Part shown: piece by piece, positions 28,421 to 35,677 of the stretch | How the letters are laid out: every line of letters begins with the position of its first letter | Position numbering within the stretch: the first letter of the stretch is position 1 | Origin: a virus | IMG/VR virus record: IMGVR_UViG_3300009506_000093 | Location: 1-39,981 of that record | Strand: one strand, 5' to 3' | DNA length: 39,981 nt | The notes under the pieces: model-generated | Seen by the model: only the letters and a program-made list of their open reading frames with translations | Told to the model about the DNA's origin: nothing | The model's database searches: none | Translations under genes and position numbers: made by a program

Positions 28421-28451
28421 GTCGTTGCACCTTAGTCGTTTTAACGGTTAG

Positions 28452-28471
28452 GGGGAAATATGCTGTTCCCC
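28452..28471 (-). repeat. leader hairpin upstream of the possible ssDNA-binding gene
   Basis: GGGGAA and TTCCCC pair around an 8-nt loop, in the 91-nt gap between the stop at 28512 and the start at 28420. No T-run follows. It may stabilise or separate the two messages. Confidence 0.45.
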
Positions 28472-28511
28472 TTCAGCGGTTTCGAAAATTACGCCCCCGG
28501 GCTGACCCCTG

Positions 28512-29090
28512 TCAACCCTTGCCCTTTTTTCCCTTGCGTTCTTTGGGTAGCACGACTTTCGAAATGTCCAGTCGAAAAATGTTGATAACGTCTTCCGGAA
28601 TCGGGTCGTCGGTTTCCAGCTGGGCTTTTGCCCACGCCTTCAGGGTCTGCGGCGGGATGTTTTCCTTCAGGGTGTAATCGAACCCCTGCAATTCCGCGAA
28701 TTCCACGGCCACGTCCTTTTCGCTGTCCGAACCCATTCCGAATAGCATAGTGATCTGGTTTTTTATGATGTCGCCATGCCCGTGTTCACGCAGCCACCCG
28801 TATGCGGCTGGTCGATTGTCTTCCTTGATGTTCACGTTAATGTCGTCTGCGATAACGATCTTTGCGCCATTGTCTAGCGCCAGTTCGGTTAATCCGACCG
28901 ACTTCATCGCTTCCGGCAAGGTTTCGGTCCGCATCTTCGTGTATTCCGCATTCACGTCTTCCAGCTGTTTTTTCAGGTCCAGCAGACGCTGTTCGATGCG
29001 GTATTGCTGCCGGGCCAGTTCCACGATGTCGGACAATTCCAGTTTCGTGGGTTCATCGGTCCCTTCGGCTTTGCTGTAATCAATGGCCAT
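28512..29090 (-). CDS. conserved phage protein with N-terminal coiled coil, 192 aa
   Basis: 192 residues. After an acidic start, residues 17-55 form a coiled coil (LELSDIVELARQQYRIEQRL, then LLDLKKQLEDVNAEY). The core reads ETLPEAMKSVGLTELALDNG, VNIKEDNRPAAYGWLREHGH, then PPQTLKAWAKAQLETDDPIP, and the tail is basic (RKGKKGKG). I recognise this as a conserved protein of replication blocks in several phages, sometimes labelled gp5.5-like, but I cannot verify a function. The basic tail suggests nucleic-acid contact. Confidence 0.7.
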   Translation of the reverse strand: MAIDYSKAEGTDEPTKLELSDIVELARQQYRIEQRLLDLKKQLEDVNAEYTKMRTETLPEAMKSVGLTELALDNGAKIVIADDINVNIKEDNRPAAYGWLREHGHGDIIKNQITMLFGMGSDSEKDVAVEFAELQGFDYTLKENIPPQTLKAWAKAQLETDDPIPEDVINIFRLDISKVVLPKERKGKKGKG

Positions 29091-29091
29091 T

Positions 29092-29439
29092 TCAGTTCCC
29101 CTTCAGGTCGAATTTCAGGTTCACATAGGCGCGACGTTTCTTGTCCCAGCGCAGGACGTTTACCCTGCCCAGATTGACTTCTGCGGCCAGTGCCATGGAC
29201 AGCCCGATTGCAGCCGGGTCACCGACCGCCAGAATAAAGTCGTCGTCGGTGTATTCCTTCAGCCGCTTGCGCACTTCGTGCACGTCGTTCTGCGTCATGA
29301 AGGACACGCCGGTACCCGGGAACAATGGCGAACTGAATTCACCGAATGTCGCTGCCGGGGAAATATCGACCACCGGGACAAGGCGCCCCGATTCAAGGTC
29401 GCGTCGTTTCGGTATCTGTACCACATACACTTTCGCCAT
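29092..29439 (-). CDS. conserved phage hypothetical protein, 115 aa
   Basis: 115 residues, an alpha/beta protein: MAKVYVVQIPKRRDLESGRL, VVDISPAATFGEFSSPLF, then DDFILAVGDPAAIGLSMALA and a C-terminal GRVNVLRWDKKRRAYVNLKF. This organisation recurs next to SNF2-type helicase genes in other phages in my recollection, but no biochemical role is established. It starts right at the SNF2 stop codon (1-nt junction) and ends 1 nt before the next gene. Confidence 0.7.
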   Translation of the reverse strand: MAKVYVVQIPKRRDLESGRLVPVVDISPAATFGEFSSPLFPGTGVSFMTQNDVHEVRKRLKEYTDDDFILAVGDPAAIGLSMALAAEVNLGRVNVLRWDKKRRAYVNLKFDLKGN

Positions 29440-30936
29440 TTATAGCCACTCCGCTGGTTTATCTTTCGTAATTTCGTCTGCTATGTTCTTTTTTGATCGT
29501 AGCGCGTTAATTATTTTGCTGTCAACCGTCTTTTCCGCTTCGATGTCGATATACGTCACGTTCCGTTTCTGACCGATGCGGTGCGCGCGGTCTTCGCTTT
29601 GCAGTCGGGCTTCCAGCGAAAAATCATTGCTGTAATAAATCATCGTTGTGGCAGCTGTCAGGGTCAGGCCGTAGCCGCCCGAATGCTGCTGACCGACGAA
29701 AAACTGGCAAGTCGGGTCGTTCTGGAACCGGTCTATATTTTCTTCGCGCAGATGACGGTCGACGCCGCCATGGTAGGACACAGCCGCGCCCTTGCCGTAC
29801 TTTTCTTTCAGGACGTTTTCGATTGCTTCCAGTTCGGCCCGGAACCGCGCCCAGATAATTATTTTTCCGTCCGGGTTCGCTTCCTCGACGATGTTCAGTA
29901 GGGCTTCCATTCGCGGGTTTTTCCCGGGAATCGGTTCTGACGGCGCGAATTCGTCGGTCGGCAGGAAACCGCCCAGCACCTGCTGAAGCCGCAGCAGCTT
30001 CGTCAGGACGTTTTGCACCGTGACTTCCCCTTGTCCCAGTTCGTACAGGGCTTTCGTGCGGATGTCCTTGTACAGCTTTTTCTGTTCGGCGGTCAGTTCC
30101 ACCGGGTAGCGTTCGTATATCTTGTCCGGCAGGTCCAGACATTCGTTTTTCGTGATCCGGAAACTGTACGCCTGAATGTTGTCCACCAGTTCGTCCAGAT
30201 TGCGATACGACACCAGTTCTTCGAATTCGCGCGGCTTGCCCGTCTTCGGGTCGATCTGTTTCAGCTGGCGCCGGACCCATTCCGCGTATCGGTGCTTGAA
30301 CGAATAAAAATTTTCGTACCCCAGTATGGCCGTGTTCAGGAACGCGAACTGCGCCCACGCATCCATGGGGCCGTTCGTGATTGGGGTCCCGGTCATGATG
30401 CGGCGGTACTTGGCCCGCTTGCCCAGCCTGATCAGGGTTTTCGTCCGTTTCGACCCCGGCGTTTTTATCACGGTCGATTCGTCGATGATCAGCAGCGTGG
30501 GGAACGTGTTCAGGATGCTGGCCAGATATTTGGCAGCCTTGCCGGTCATGCCCTGCCCGAATGCTTCCACGTTCATGGAAATGATCCGCAGGCTGTTTCC
30601 GGCGTCCCAGATTTTGTCCAGCGCCTGCTGTTCCGGCTTGCGCAGGGTACTGGCCCACACTGCCGCCCGGTATCCGGTCCAGTCGGGCATGTGCGCGGGG
30701 ACTTCGCGCAGTATCCAGTTCCGATGCACCCCGTTCGGCGCTATCACGACCACGGCCATGATTTCCCGGCGCGCCCACAGGTGCGCAGCCGTGTCGATGC
30801 CGACCTTCGTCTTGCCAGTTCCCATGCCCATTAGCAGGGCGAAGTCGGTTTTGTCGCGGCTTTTGTGGAACACTTCGCGCTGGTGGTCGAAGGGTTCGGT
30901 CTTGTAGTCATAATCGTGGTGCATTTCGGTCAGCAT
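29440..30936 (-). CDS. SNF2-family DEAD/H-like helicase/translocase
   Basis: 498 residues from the ATG at 30936, chosen because AAAGGCGGG lies directly before it and the extra upstream frame crosses a stable hairpin. Motifs are FALLMGMGTGKTKVG (Walker A, about 33-47), VVVIAPNGVHRNW (Ia), LLIIDESTVIK (motif II, DEST instead of DEGH), RRIMTGTPITNGPMDAW (III), then QHSGGYGLTLTAATTMIYYS (V) and QSEDRAHRIGQKRNV (VI). The last two are diagnostic of SNF2. Stand-alone phage members act on DNA during replication or recombination. First gene after the non-coding region at 30937-31393. Confidence 0.93.
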   Translation of the reverse strand: MLTEMHHDYDYKTEPFDHQREVFHKSRDKTDFALLMGMGTGKTKVGIDTAAHLWARREIMAVVVIAPNGVHRNWILREVPAHMPDWTGYRAAVWASTLRKPEQQALDKIWDAGNSLRIISMNVEAFGQGMTGKAAKYLASILNTFPTLLIIDESTVIKTPGSKRTKTLIRLGKRAKYRRIMTGTPITNGPMDAWAQFAFLNTAILGYENFYSFKHRYAEWVRRQLKQIDPKTGKPREFEELVSYRNLDELVDNIQAYSFRITKNECLDLPDKIYERYPVELTAEQKKLYKDIRTKALYELGQGEVTVQNVLTKLLRLQQVLGGFLPTDEFAPSEPIPGKNPRMEALLNIVEEANPDGKIIIWARFRAELEAIENVLKEKYGKGAAVSYHGGVDRHLREENIDRFQNDPTCQFFVGQQHSGGYGLTLTAATTMIYYSNDFSLEARLQSEDRAHRIGQKRNVTYIDIEAEKTVDSKIINALRSKKNIADEITKDKPAEWL

Positions 30937-30962
30937 CCCGCCTTTGTGTTCTGTGAATGAAT

Positions 30963-30991
30963 CGGGCGCCCGCACACTGGGGGGGCGCCCG
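30963..30991 (-). repeat. GC-rich hairpin upstream of SNF2 gene
   Basis: CGGGCGCCC (30963-30971) and GGGCGCCCG (30983-30991) form a perfect 9-bp stem with an 11-nt loop, ending about 26 nt before the SNF2 start. There is no T-run on either strand. It probably sits in the mRNA leader and could control translation or message stability. Confidence 0.65.
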
Positions 30992-31340
30992 TCCACCGGC
31001 CCGCATACGCTGACCCCATGGGCTATGCCCGACACTTATTTTCTGGATCGGTCGACCTGCTGTCAAACCCCCGGCCCCTGAACTTCCCATATAAACACGT
31101 ATACCGGGCAGTTTTCGTTTTTCTTTCAGCAAATCAAAAACTTATTGCCTAGCGACATTGTAGCCTTGACTGTATACCACGTGGTATATCGTAGTATATA
31201 GCTTAAAGTCCTGATCTTGTTGAATAAAACACCTAAATATACCGGGTTCTAGGGTCCTGAAATATTTTGCCCCTGAAATATCACTTTTCGTTTTGCCCCT
31301 AGTATCCCTTTTTATAGGGCAAGTGTTGCGCCACGACGTT
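30992..31340 (-). promoter_or_regulatory. AT-rich regulatory region between late and early blocks
   Basis: No gene is supported. The stretch is clearly more AT-rich than its surroundings and holds a perfect 16-bp palindrome TATACCACGTGGTATA (31173-31188) and a partly repeated unit (CCTGAAATAT followed by TTTTGCCCCT) at 31256-31274 and 31272-31300 on the plus strand, the second copy carrying a 10-nt insertion. It lies just after the late terminator and before the SNF2 operon, so a promoter/operator or replication origin is expected. I see no convincing -35/-10 pair reading leftward. Confidence 0.55.
31173..31188. promoter_or_regulatory. perfect 16-bp palindrome, candidate operator
   Basis: TATACCAC/GTGGTATA is a perfect dyad with a CACGTG centre, in the AT-rich region between operons. 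Such a dyad is a natural binding site for a dimeric repressor or activator. No second copy was found in the window. Confidence 0.5.
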
Positions 31341-31382
31341 AAAAAGCCCCGGCGGCAGCTGGAAGCGTTACCACCACCGGGG
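31341..31382 (-). terminator. rho-independent terminator of the late/lysis operon
   Basis: On the minus strand CCCCGGTGG pairs with CCGCCGGGG (9 bp, one G-U) around an 18-nt loop and is followed by CTTTTT, 11 nt after the o-spanin stop. An A-run precedes the stem on the same strand, so it may work in both directions. It closes the late block. Confidence 0.85.
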
Positions 31383-31393
31383 AAAAACACGGA

Positions 31394-31678
31394 TTATTCG
31401 GCTTTGATGTAGTCGCGCAGCGCGCGGTGCTTGCGGCTGCATTCGTTCAGGGCTGCCACGTCGTCGGAATGCGCCCGCAGCACGTCCCTGACAGCTTCTG
31501 CGGCTGGCAGGTCCGGAAGGTCGGCTGGCAGCTGGGAAGGCTCCCTGCACGGCGTCAGGGCTTCCACAGGCTGCGCCCGTGGGATAGGTTCAATCGGCGG
31601 CGCCGGTACCGTTCCACAGCCGGACAAAGTCAGGCCCGAAAGGGTTACCGCTGCCGCCATCCTTGCAAATTTCGTCAT
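31394..31678 (-). CDS. o-spanin (Rz1-like outer-membrane lipoprotein)
   Basis: 94 residues with a lipoprotein signal MTKFARMAAAVTLSGLTLSG ending in lipobox Leu-Ser-Gly-Cys21, then a Pro-rich segment (TVPAPPIEPIPRAQPVEAL) and a charged helical C-terminus. It starts 89 nt inside the i-spanin gene in another frame, the overlapping architecture typical of spanin pairs. The protein is acylated, sorted to the outer membrane, and joins the i-spanin to fuse the membranes in the last step of lysis. It is longer than lambda Rz1 and extends beyond the i-spanin stop. Confidence 0.85.
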   Translation of the reverse strand: MTKFARMAAAVTLSGLTLSGCGTVPAPPIEPIPRAQPVEALTPCREPSQLPADLPDLPAAEAVRDVLRAHSDDVAALNECSRKHRALRDYIKAE

Positions 31679-31991
31679 GGGGCTTCACCACAGCCGCGCC
31701 ACGCAGGGCGGCTTCCAGTTCCGTGCGTTGGGTTCGAATCCGTTCCAGATCGGACGACAGGGCTTCAGCGGCGGCCTGATCCCGGGCCTGCTGGTCCCGG
31801 TACTTCTGCATAAATAGTTCGTGCTGCTTCGCGTAATTTTTCGCGATTTCCGCCCTTTCGTGTTCCATCTTCGCCCGGTATCGCCACCCGTTTACCGTCC
31901 ACCCGGCCCCGAAAATGAACACCAGCACCGCCACGATTCCGACGACGCGCAGGTTGACTTTGCGGAGTAATGCCAAAAGGGTTAAGTACAT
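31590..31991 (-). CDS. i-spanin (Rz-like inner-membrane protein)
   Basis: 133 residues with one N-terminal transmembrane helix (about 14-30, LRVVGIVAVLVFIFGAGW) and a long periplasmic coiled coil (RAKMEHERAEIAKNYAKQHE, then KYRDQQARDQAAAEALSSDL, LERIRTQRTELEAALR). This is the type II signal-anchor topology of Rz. The C-terminal tail is shared in sequence with the o-spanin start. The Shine-Dalgarno is weak. It lies 18 nt after the dNMP kinase gene. Confidence 0.85.
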   Translation of the reverse strand: MYLTLLALLRKVNLRVVGIVAVLVFIFGAGWTVNGWRYRAKMEHERAEIAKNYAKQHELFMQKYRDQQARDQAAAEALSSDLERIRTQRTELEAALRGAAVVKPHDEICKDGGSGNPFGPDFVRLWNGTGAAD

Positions 31992-32009
31992 AGCACTTTT
32001 TCGCCATAT

Positions 32010-32534
32010 TTAGGGCCACAGGTTATACAGATTTGCAGCTGATTCTGTCAGGTCTTCGATTGTACCACGATTCTGCACGATGTAATCGCAGTACCCGGGG
32101 TCCACGCCAGCTTCGGACGCGTGCCCGGCGTTGTCCATGGCCTGCGGGTCCGGGCGTTCCACGCGGACGATCACGCCGCCGTGTTCCCTGATCCACCGGG
32201 CTTCGTTGTCAAAACGGGCGTCTGGGATGATCAGGTTCGCGTGCTTCAGCACCGCCTGTTCGGCCAGTAACAGCCACAGGTCCGGGTGCACCTTTTCGCG
32301 GCCCCATTCGGTGCCCAGCGTCTGCGCCAGATAGCGCGGCGACTTTCCCAGCCACGGAATCGGGGCTTCCTTCGCTTCCCGGTCGTCCCATACGGACGGG
32401 TCCAGATCAAACGCAAGTTCGATCATTCGCTTGATCGGGTCAGCGAACGAATGCCGCGCATAGCCCCTATCGGTGAAAAATTTCGCAAAAGTGTCTTTAC
32501 CTGCCCCGGCTTTGCCAGTTACGCCAACTAACAT
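32010..32534 (-). CDS. deoxynucleoside monophosphate kinase
   Basis: 174 residues with Walker A GKAGAGKDTF at 7-16, then HSFADPIKRMIELAFDLDPS and APIPWLGKSPRYLAQTLGTEWGR (segments about 60-82), a conserved pattern of phage dNMP kinases. LIIPDARFDNEARWIREHGG (about 100-119) gives the acidic strand and helix. It phosphorylates dNMPs to dNDPs for phage DNA synthesis. The P-loop next to Met1 requires the start at 32534, which overlaps the HslV-like gene by 38 nt. Its place in the lysis cluster rather than in the replication block is unusual. Confidence 0.85.
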   Translation of the reverse strand: MLVGVTGKAGAGKDTFAKFFTDRGYARHSFADPIKRMIELAFDLDPSVWDDREAKEAPIPWLGKSPRYLAQTLGTEWGREKVHPDLWLLLAEQAVLKHANLIIPDARFDNEARWIREHGGVIVRVERPDPQAMDNAGHASEAGVDPGYCDYIVQNRGTIEDLTESAANLYNLWP

Positions 32535-32985
32535 ATTTTCGCACCCTTTCGTCTTTGTTTAGATTGATCACCGTCAGGCCGTTGCCGGTCCCGGTGTCGT
32601 GCTTGGCCGCTATCTCTACAGCGCGGACCGCGTCCACGCCAGCTTCCATCGCGCCCAGTGCAAAGTCGGCCCCGCTGCCCCACGCTTCGAACTTGTCGAA
32701 TACAGGCATCGGAACCATGTTGCTATCGTAGGCGGTGACCTTCCCCGTGACAAGGTTCAGCACCACCGCTTCAGAATCTTCGTCTAACGACCAGTCGTCG
32801 TCCTTGTTGCTGCCGTTCTTCAGCCATTCACAGAACCGGATACCGGCGGACAGCGACCCGGTGATTGCCACTGCGTAGTCAGTGCCACGCACGCGCCACA
32901 GTTTTTCGCATAGCTTGCGCGCGCCCCCCGCTGTTGCCTGCCTGTCGGTGCACAGGACCCCGTCTTTCCACGCGACTGTTGTCAT
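32497..32985 (-). CDS. HslV/20S-proteasome-like Ntn hydrolase
   Basis: 162 residues. After removal of Met1 the N-terminus is Thr-Thr-Val, matching the nucleophile Thr1 of HslV and proteasome beta subunits. Asp13 in CTDRQAT corresponds to HslV Asp17, and Lys27 in CEKLWRV to Lys33. Further matches are AVAITGSLSAG (about 38-48) and AWGSGADFALGAMEAG (about 100-115), the family's G-S-G-x-x-A-L-A-A helix, and the C-terminal GTGNGLTVINL strand. It could form an oligomeric peptidase or a self-compartmentalised hydrolase; no HslU-like ATPase is seen in the window. Confidence 0.78.
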   Translation of the reverse strand: MTTVAWKDGVLCTDRQATAGGARKLCEKLWRVRGTDYAVAITGSLSAGIRFCEWLKNGSNKDDDWSLDEDSEAVVLNLVTGKVTAYDSNMVPMPVFDKFEAWGSGADFALGAMEAGVDAVRAVEIAAKHDTGTGNGLTVINLNKDERVRKYVSWRNWQSRGR

Positions 32986-34523
32986 CGCCGCCAGCGCCCC
33001 CCGATAATATGCAGCAGGGTTCGCTTGCCGTTCGCGTAAATCACTGCGTCGGAATGCAGCCAGTTCGACGGCCCCCGGTTGTACTGGACCCGCAGGCGAC
33101 TGTTCGTGCCGACCTGCATACAGCCTTCTTCGGTGCCCGGGCCATGGCCGTGGCCGATTATACTTTTGACGCCGATCCGCCGCAGGTTCATGATGCTTCC
33201 CCGGGACCCGTTCGGACCCAGATCGCCGTGCATCCCGGTTTCGATGCCCAGCACCATCAGGGATTCGTCCCGCTTCAGCAGGACTTTATTCACGGTCAGC
33301 AGGCGTTCGGCCCAGTAGTGGAACGGGTCGACCGTCCGGGCGCCCGCGTCGGTCATTTCCGTGTTCCGGACCATTTCCAGCGCGGTTTCCAGATAAAATT
33401 CCATGTGCGACGGGTCCTTTCGCCAGTCGGTTTCCCGAATCCAGCGTTCCAGACCTTCGTTGTGGTTACTGGGGACCATCACGTTTTCGAACCCTGCGCC
33501 GTGCTTGTTCACGAACGCGCAGGTCAGTTCCAGTTCCTTCGGGATGCTGGCCATGCCTGCACGGTGCTTCGCCAGCTTTATAAACGGGTTGTCGCGGTCG
33601 TGATGGTTCTGCGAATAGTGGTCGTACACGTCGTGCCAGATCAGCTTTTTCGGCTTCAGAACGGCCGTGATTGATCCCGGGCCGTTGAATGTAGCCTTGA
33701 CCACGTCCGGGTCGATGAACTGCACGTGGGAATCGCCCATGATCAGGGCGGCGGCGGGCGGTGCATCTTCGACCCCGTCCGGCGTGTACTTTTTGTCCAG
33801 ATCAATGAACGTCCCGTTTTGCAGGGCGGAAATCTGGCGCATAAAGAACATGTCGCCGTCGACTTCGACCACCACCGCCCCGATAGTGTGGTGGAATTCG
33901 CCGCGCTTGCCGGTCGCCGTATCGGTGTAATTTTCCACCGTAACAGCACCGGTCGTCGTCATGATTTTGGGAAGCTTGCTTTGCGGGGTCGCAATCGACT
34001 TCAGCTGGACTTTCGGGTGCGGCAGGATGCCGGACTTGTCGCCGGTGATCGCTTCGAACCCGGTCAGGGGCTGCGTGTTCGTCGGCTGCGTGCGGATGTC
34101 ACCCAGCAGGATCAGGTTCCGGTTAATGTCGGCTCGGCTGGAAAACAGGTATTCGTGCAGTTCAGGCGCCCACCAGTCGTCGTCCTGCTGCTTCTGGCCC
34201 CAGACGCTTGTCGGGTTCTTGTACCGTATCGGCACGACCACCAGCTGCGCGCCGTTGTGGGCACAGTAGTTTTCCAGTGTAGCAAGGAATTTTTTATGTA
34301 CTGGCGTCGCGTTCTGGGCGGCGGTGAAAACGTAGCGTTCGGCGGGCGGCAGTTTGCCTTCGTATTGTCGGTGGGTCGGTTCCTTGACAGGCTTCGCTTT
34401 CGACGGGTTCGCGGTCGTTTTGCCGCAGGATTTGCAGCGCCATCGGTTCTGGCGCCCCGTTTTGCGTTCCCGCCACCCATCCTTGACTAGCTTCCCCTGT
34501 TCACCGCAGTGCGGACAATACAT
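32982..34523 (-). CDS. metallophosphoesterase-like protein with N-terminal zinc ribbon
   Basis: 513 residues. Cys3/Cys6 (CPHC) and Cys30/Cys33 (CKSC) form a zinc ribbon like that of IS1-type DNA-binding proteins. From about 255 a calcineurin-like phosphoesterase is suggested by MGDSH (262-266), Asp298/Asp301 in HDVYDHYS, SNHNE (352-356), His432 in GMHGDLGPNG and GHGHGP (457-462). These are the usual five metal-ligand blocks. Phage T5 A1 is the closest analogue I can recall, with low certainty. Substrate could be DNA, RNA or a nucleotide. ATGA overlap with the HslV-like gene; AAAGGGG upstream. Confidence 0.65.
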   Translation of the reverse strand: MYCPHCGEQGKLVKDGWRERKTGRQNRWRCKSCGKTTANPSKAKPVKEPTHRQYEGKLPPAERYVFTAAQNATPVHKKFLATLENYCAHNGAQLVVVPIRYKNPTSVWGQKQQDDDWWAPELHEYLFSSRADINRNLILLGDIRTQPTNTQPLTGFEAITGDKSGILPHPKVQLKSIATPQSKLPKIMTTTGAVTVENYTDTATGKRGEFHHTIGAVVVEVDGDMFFMRQISALQNGTFIDLDKKYTPDGVEDAPPAAALIMGDSHVQFIDPDVVKATFNGPGSITAVLKPKKLIWHDVYDHYSQNHHDRDNPFIKLAKHRAGMASIPKELELTCAFVNKHGAGFENVMVPSNHNEGLERWIRETDWRKDPSHMEFYLETALEMVRNTEMTDAGARTVDPFHYWAERLLTVNKVLLKRDESLMVLGIETGMHGDLGPNGSRGSIMNLRRIGVKSIIGHGHGPGTEEGCMQVGTNSRLRVQYNRGPSNWLHSDAVIYANGKRTLLHIIGGRWRR

Positions 34524-34533
34524 GGCGACCCCT

Positions 34534-34914
34534 TTACTTTTCTTTCAATTCAAGCGCGCGAATCTTTTCCTCTGCGGCTTTCAGCCGGTCTTTCAGTGCC
34601 CTGTGTTCTTCCGTATCCGTGGCCTTGTGCGCGTCCACCTGCTGTTGCAGGAAATCAATCTGCTGATCCCGCAGGCGCAGGTCCTGCGTCGCAGTTTCTG
34701 TCTTGTACTGCGAACTGGCGGCCGCTGTCAAGGCGTCGCGCATCTGGCCCATTTGGGAAGTCATGGTGGCAGCCCACCACGCCCCGGACACCGTCACGCC
34801 TATGACCCAGATCAAAAAGGAAAACGACACAGCCGGGCGAACCCGTTCCTGTTTCGTGTGCAGTTCTTTCCAGATTTGGTCTAGTTCCTGTTTCACTTCA
34901 TCCAGATCAGCCAT
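34534..34914 (-). CDS. membrane-anchored coiled-coil protein near holin
   Basis: 126 residues from the ATG at 34914, overlapping the holin stop by 8 nt (GGTGGAAG upstream); a GTG five codons earlier is possible. The first 25 residues are charged and helical (LDEVKQELDQIWKELHTKQE), followed by one transmembrane helix (about 29-50, VSFSFLIWVIGVTVSGAWWAA) and a long coiled coil to the end (LRLRDQQIDFLQQQVDAH, ALKDRLKAAEEKIRALELKE). Orientation looks N-in, C-out. It could be a holin partner, antiholin or scaffold of the lysis complex; the Rz pair is elsewhere. Confidence 0.65.
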   Translation of the reverse strand: MADLDEVKQELDQIWKELHTKQERVRPAVSFSFLIWVIGVTVSGAWWAATMTSQMGQMRDALTAAASSQYKTETATQDLRLRDQQIDFLQQQVDAHKATDTEEHRALKDRLKAAEEKIRALELKEK

Positions 34915-35125
34915 TGTCGCTTCCACCACCCCTTCGCCATTTGAACAGGGCGACGGCGGCTGCCGGAACGCCCACTACAGTTCCCAGTGCACTGACGACG
35001 GCCGCATTGATCAGCGAAATGTCATCGAACACGCGAAAAACGACCCACGTCAGAAGGCCATAGGTCCAAATCACTAGGATAGCGGACAGCAGCTTGTACT
35101 TTTCCATGTACTCTATGATGTTCAT
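34907..35125 (-). CDS. holin
   Basis: 72 residues with two transmembrane segments (about 13-31, LSAILVIWTYGLLTWVVF, and 41-60, INAAVVSALGTVVGVPAAAV), short loop, and a basic C-terminus (KWRRGGGSDNG). This size and topology are typical of class II holins. It lies 1 nt from the endolysin gene, the expected place. It would form inner-membrane lesions that release the signal-less endolysin. Confidence 0.75.
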   Translation of the reverse strand: MNIIEYMEKYKLLSAILVIWTYGLLTWVVFRVFDDISLINAAVVSALGTVVGVPAAAVALFKWRRGGGSDNG

Positions 35126-35126
35126 A

Positions 35127-35666
35127 TCAGAAAACCGCGCGCCGGAACCACCCTAGTTCAAACACCCGCAGATCGGGCTTGCTAGTCATTATACCTTCGT
35201 AAAAATTTTTCTGCATTTCGCGAAGGGTGATCAGCACCGCCCAGTCGACTTTTTCCAGTGCATTCAGGGCCGCGATGGTCTTCGGACCCACCACCCCGTC
35301 GTCGGTGCACGGGTGCCCGTTCGCGGTCATGGATCGCTGGGCAAGCTTCCATGCTTGTTTACTGCCCATATTTACAGCCATATCGAATATTTTCGTCGCA
35401 AGTAGCTGACTTTTAACGTCGCGGAAACGGTTCGGTGTCCAGAATGCGGCTTCATACACCTGCAAAGCCATCGGCCGGGTCATGGCCGCGATGTCGTCCG
35501 CGTCCACATCGCCGTCGCCGTCAAAATCGCCCAGCAGGTCGCCCCGCTTTTGCAGGTAGCGAAGCGAAATGCCGTACTTCGTGGCGCCGCCCGGGTCCCG
35601 TTTGTTGTTCACGTACCCGCCTTCATGTTCCAGAATATGCGGAATTGCTAAATTGAAATTTGCCAT
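35127..35666 (-). CDS. endolysin, GH108 N-acetylmuramidase
   Basis: 179 residues. N-terminal ILEHEGGYVNNKRDPGGATK carries the catalytic Glu15 in EGGY, diagnostic of glycoside hydrolase 108. An acidic loop DFDGDGDVDADDI (47-59) resembles a Ca-binding dockerin/EF-hand loop and is common in this family. The C-terminal half (DDGVVGPKTIAALNAL, about 117-132) is the peptidoglycan-binding_3 domain. No signal or SAR sequence is present, so export depends on the adjacent holin. Confidence 0.92.
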   Translation of the reverse strand: MANFNLAIPHILEHEGGYVNNKRDPGGATKYGISLRYLQKRGDLLGDFDGDGDVDADDIAAMTRPMALQVYEAAFWTPNRFRDVKSQLLATKIFDMAVNMGSKQAWKLAQRSMTANGHPCTDDGVVGPKTIAALNALEKVDWAVLITLREMQKNFYEGIMTSKPDLRVFELGWFRRAVF

Positions 35667-35677
35667 GCCGTGTACCT

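Noticed and set aside
29624-30778. 384-codon minus-strand ORF inside the SNF2 gene
   Set aside because: It is an out-of-frame shadow rich in Gly/Arg/Pro; the overlapping frame holds all SNF2 motifs.
31166-31194. Plus-strand TTGACT with a TATA-like block as a rightward promoter
   Set aside because: No acceptable -10 lies at 16-18 nt and there is no plus-strand gene to the right.
31142-31390. 82-residue minus-strand ORF running through the late terminator and AT-rich region
   Set aside because: It crosses a strong terminator and the palindrome, has no ribosome-binding site, and its composition is unlike the other proteins.
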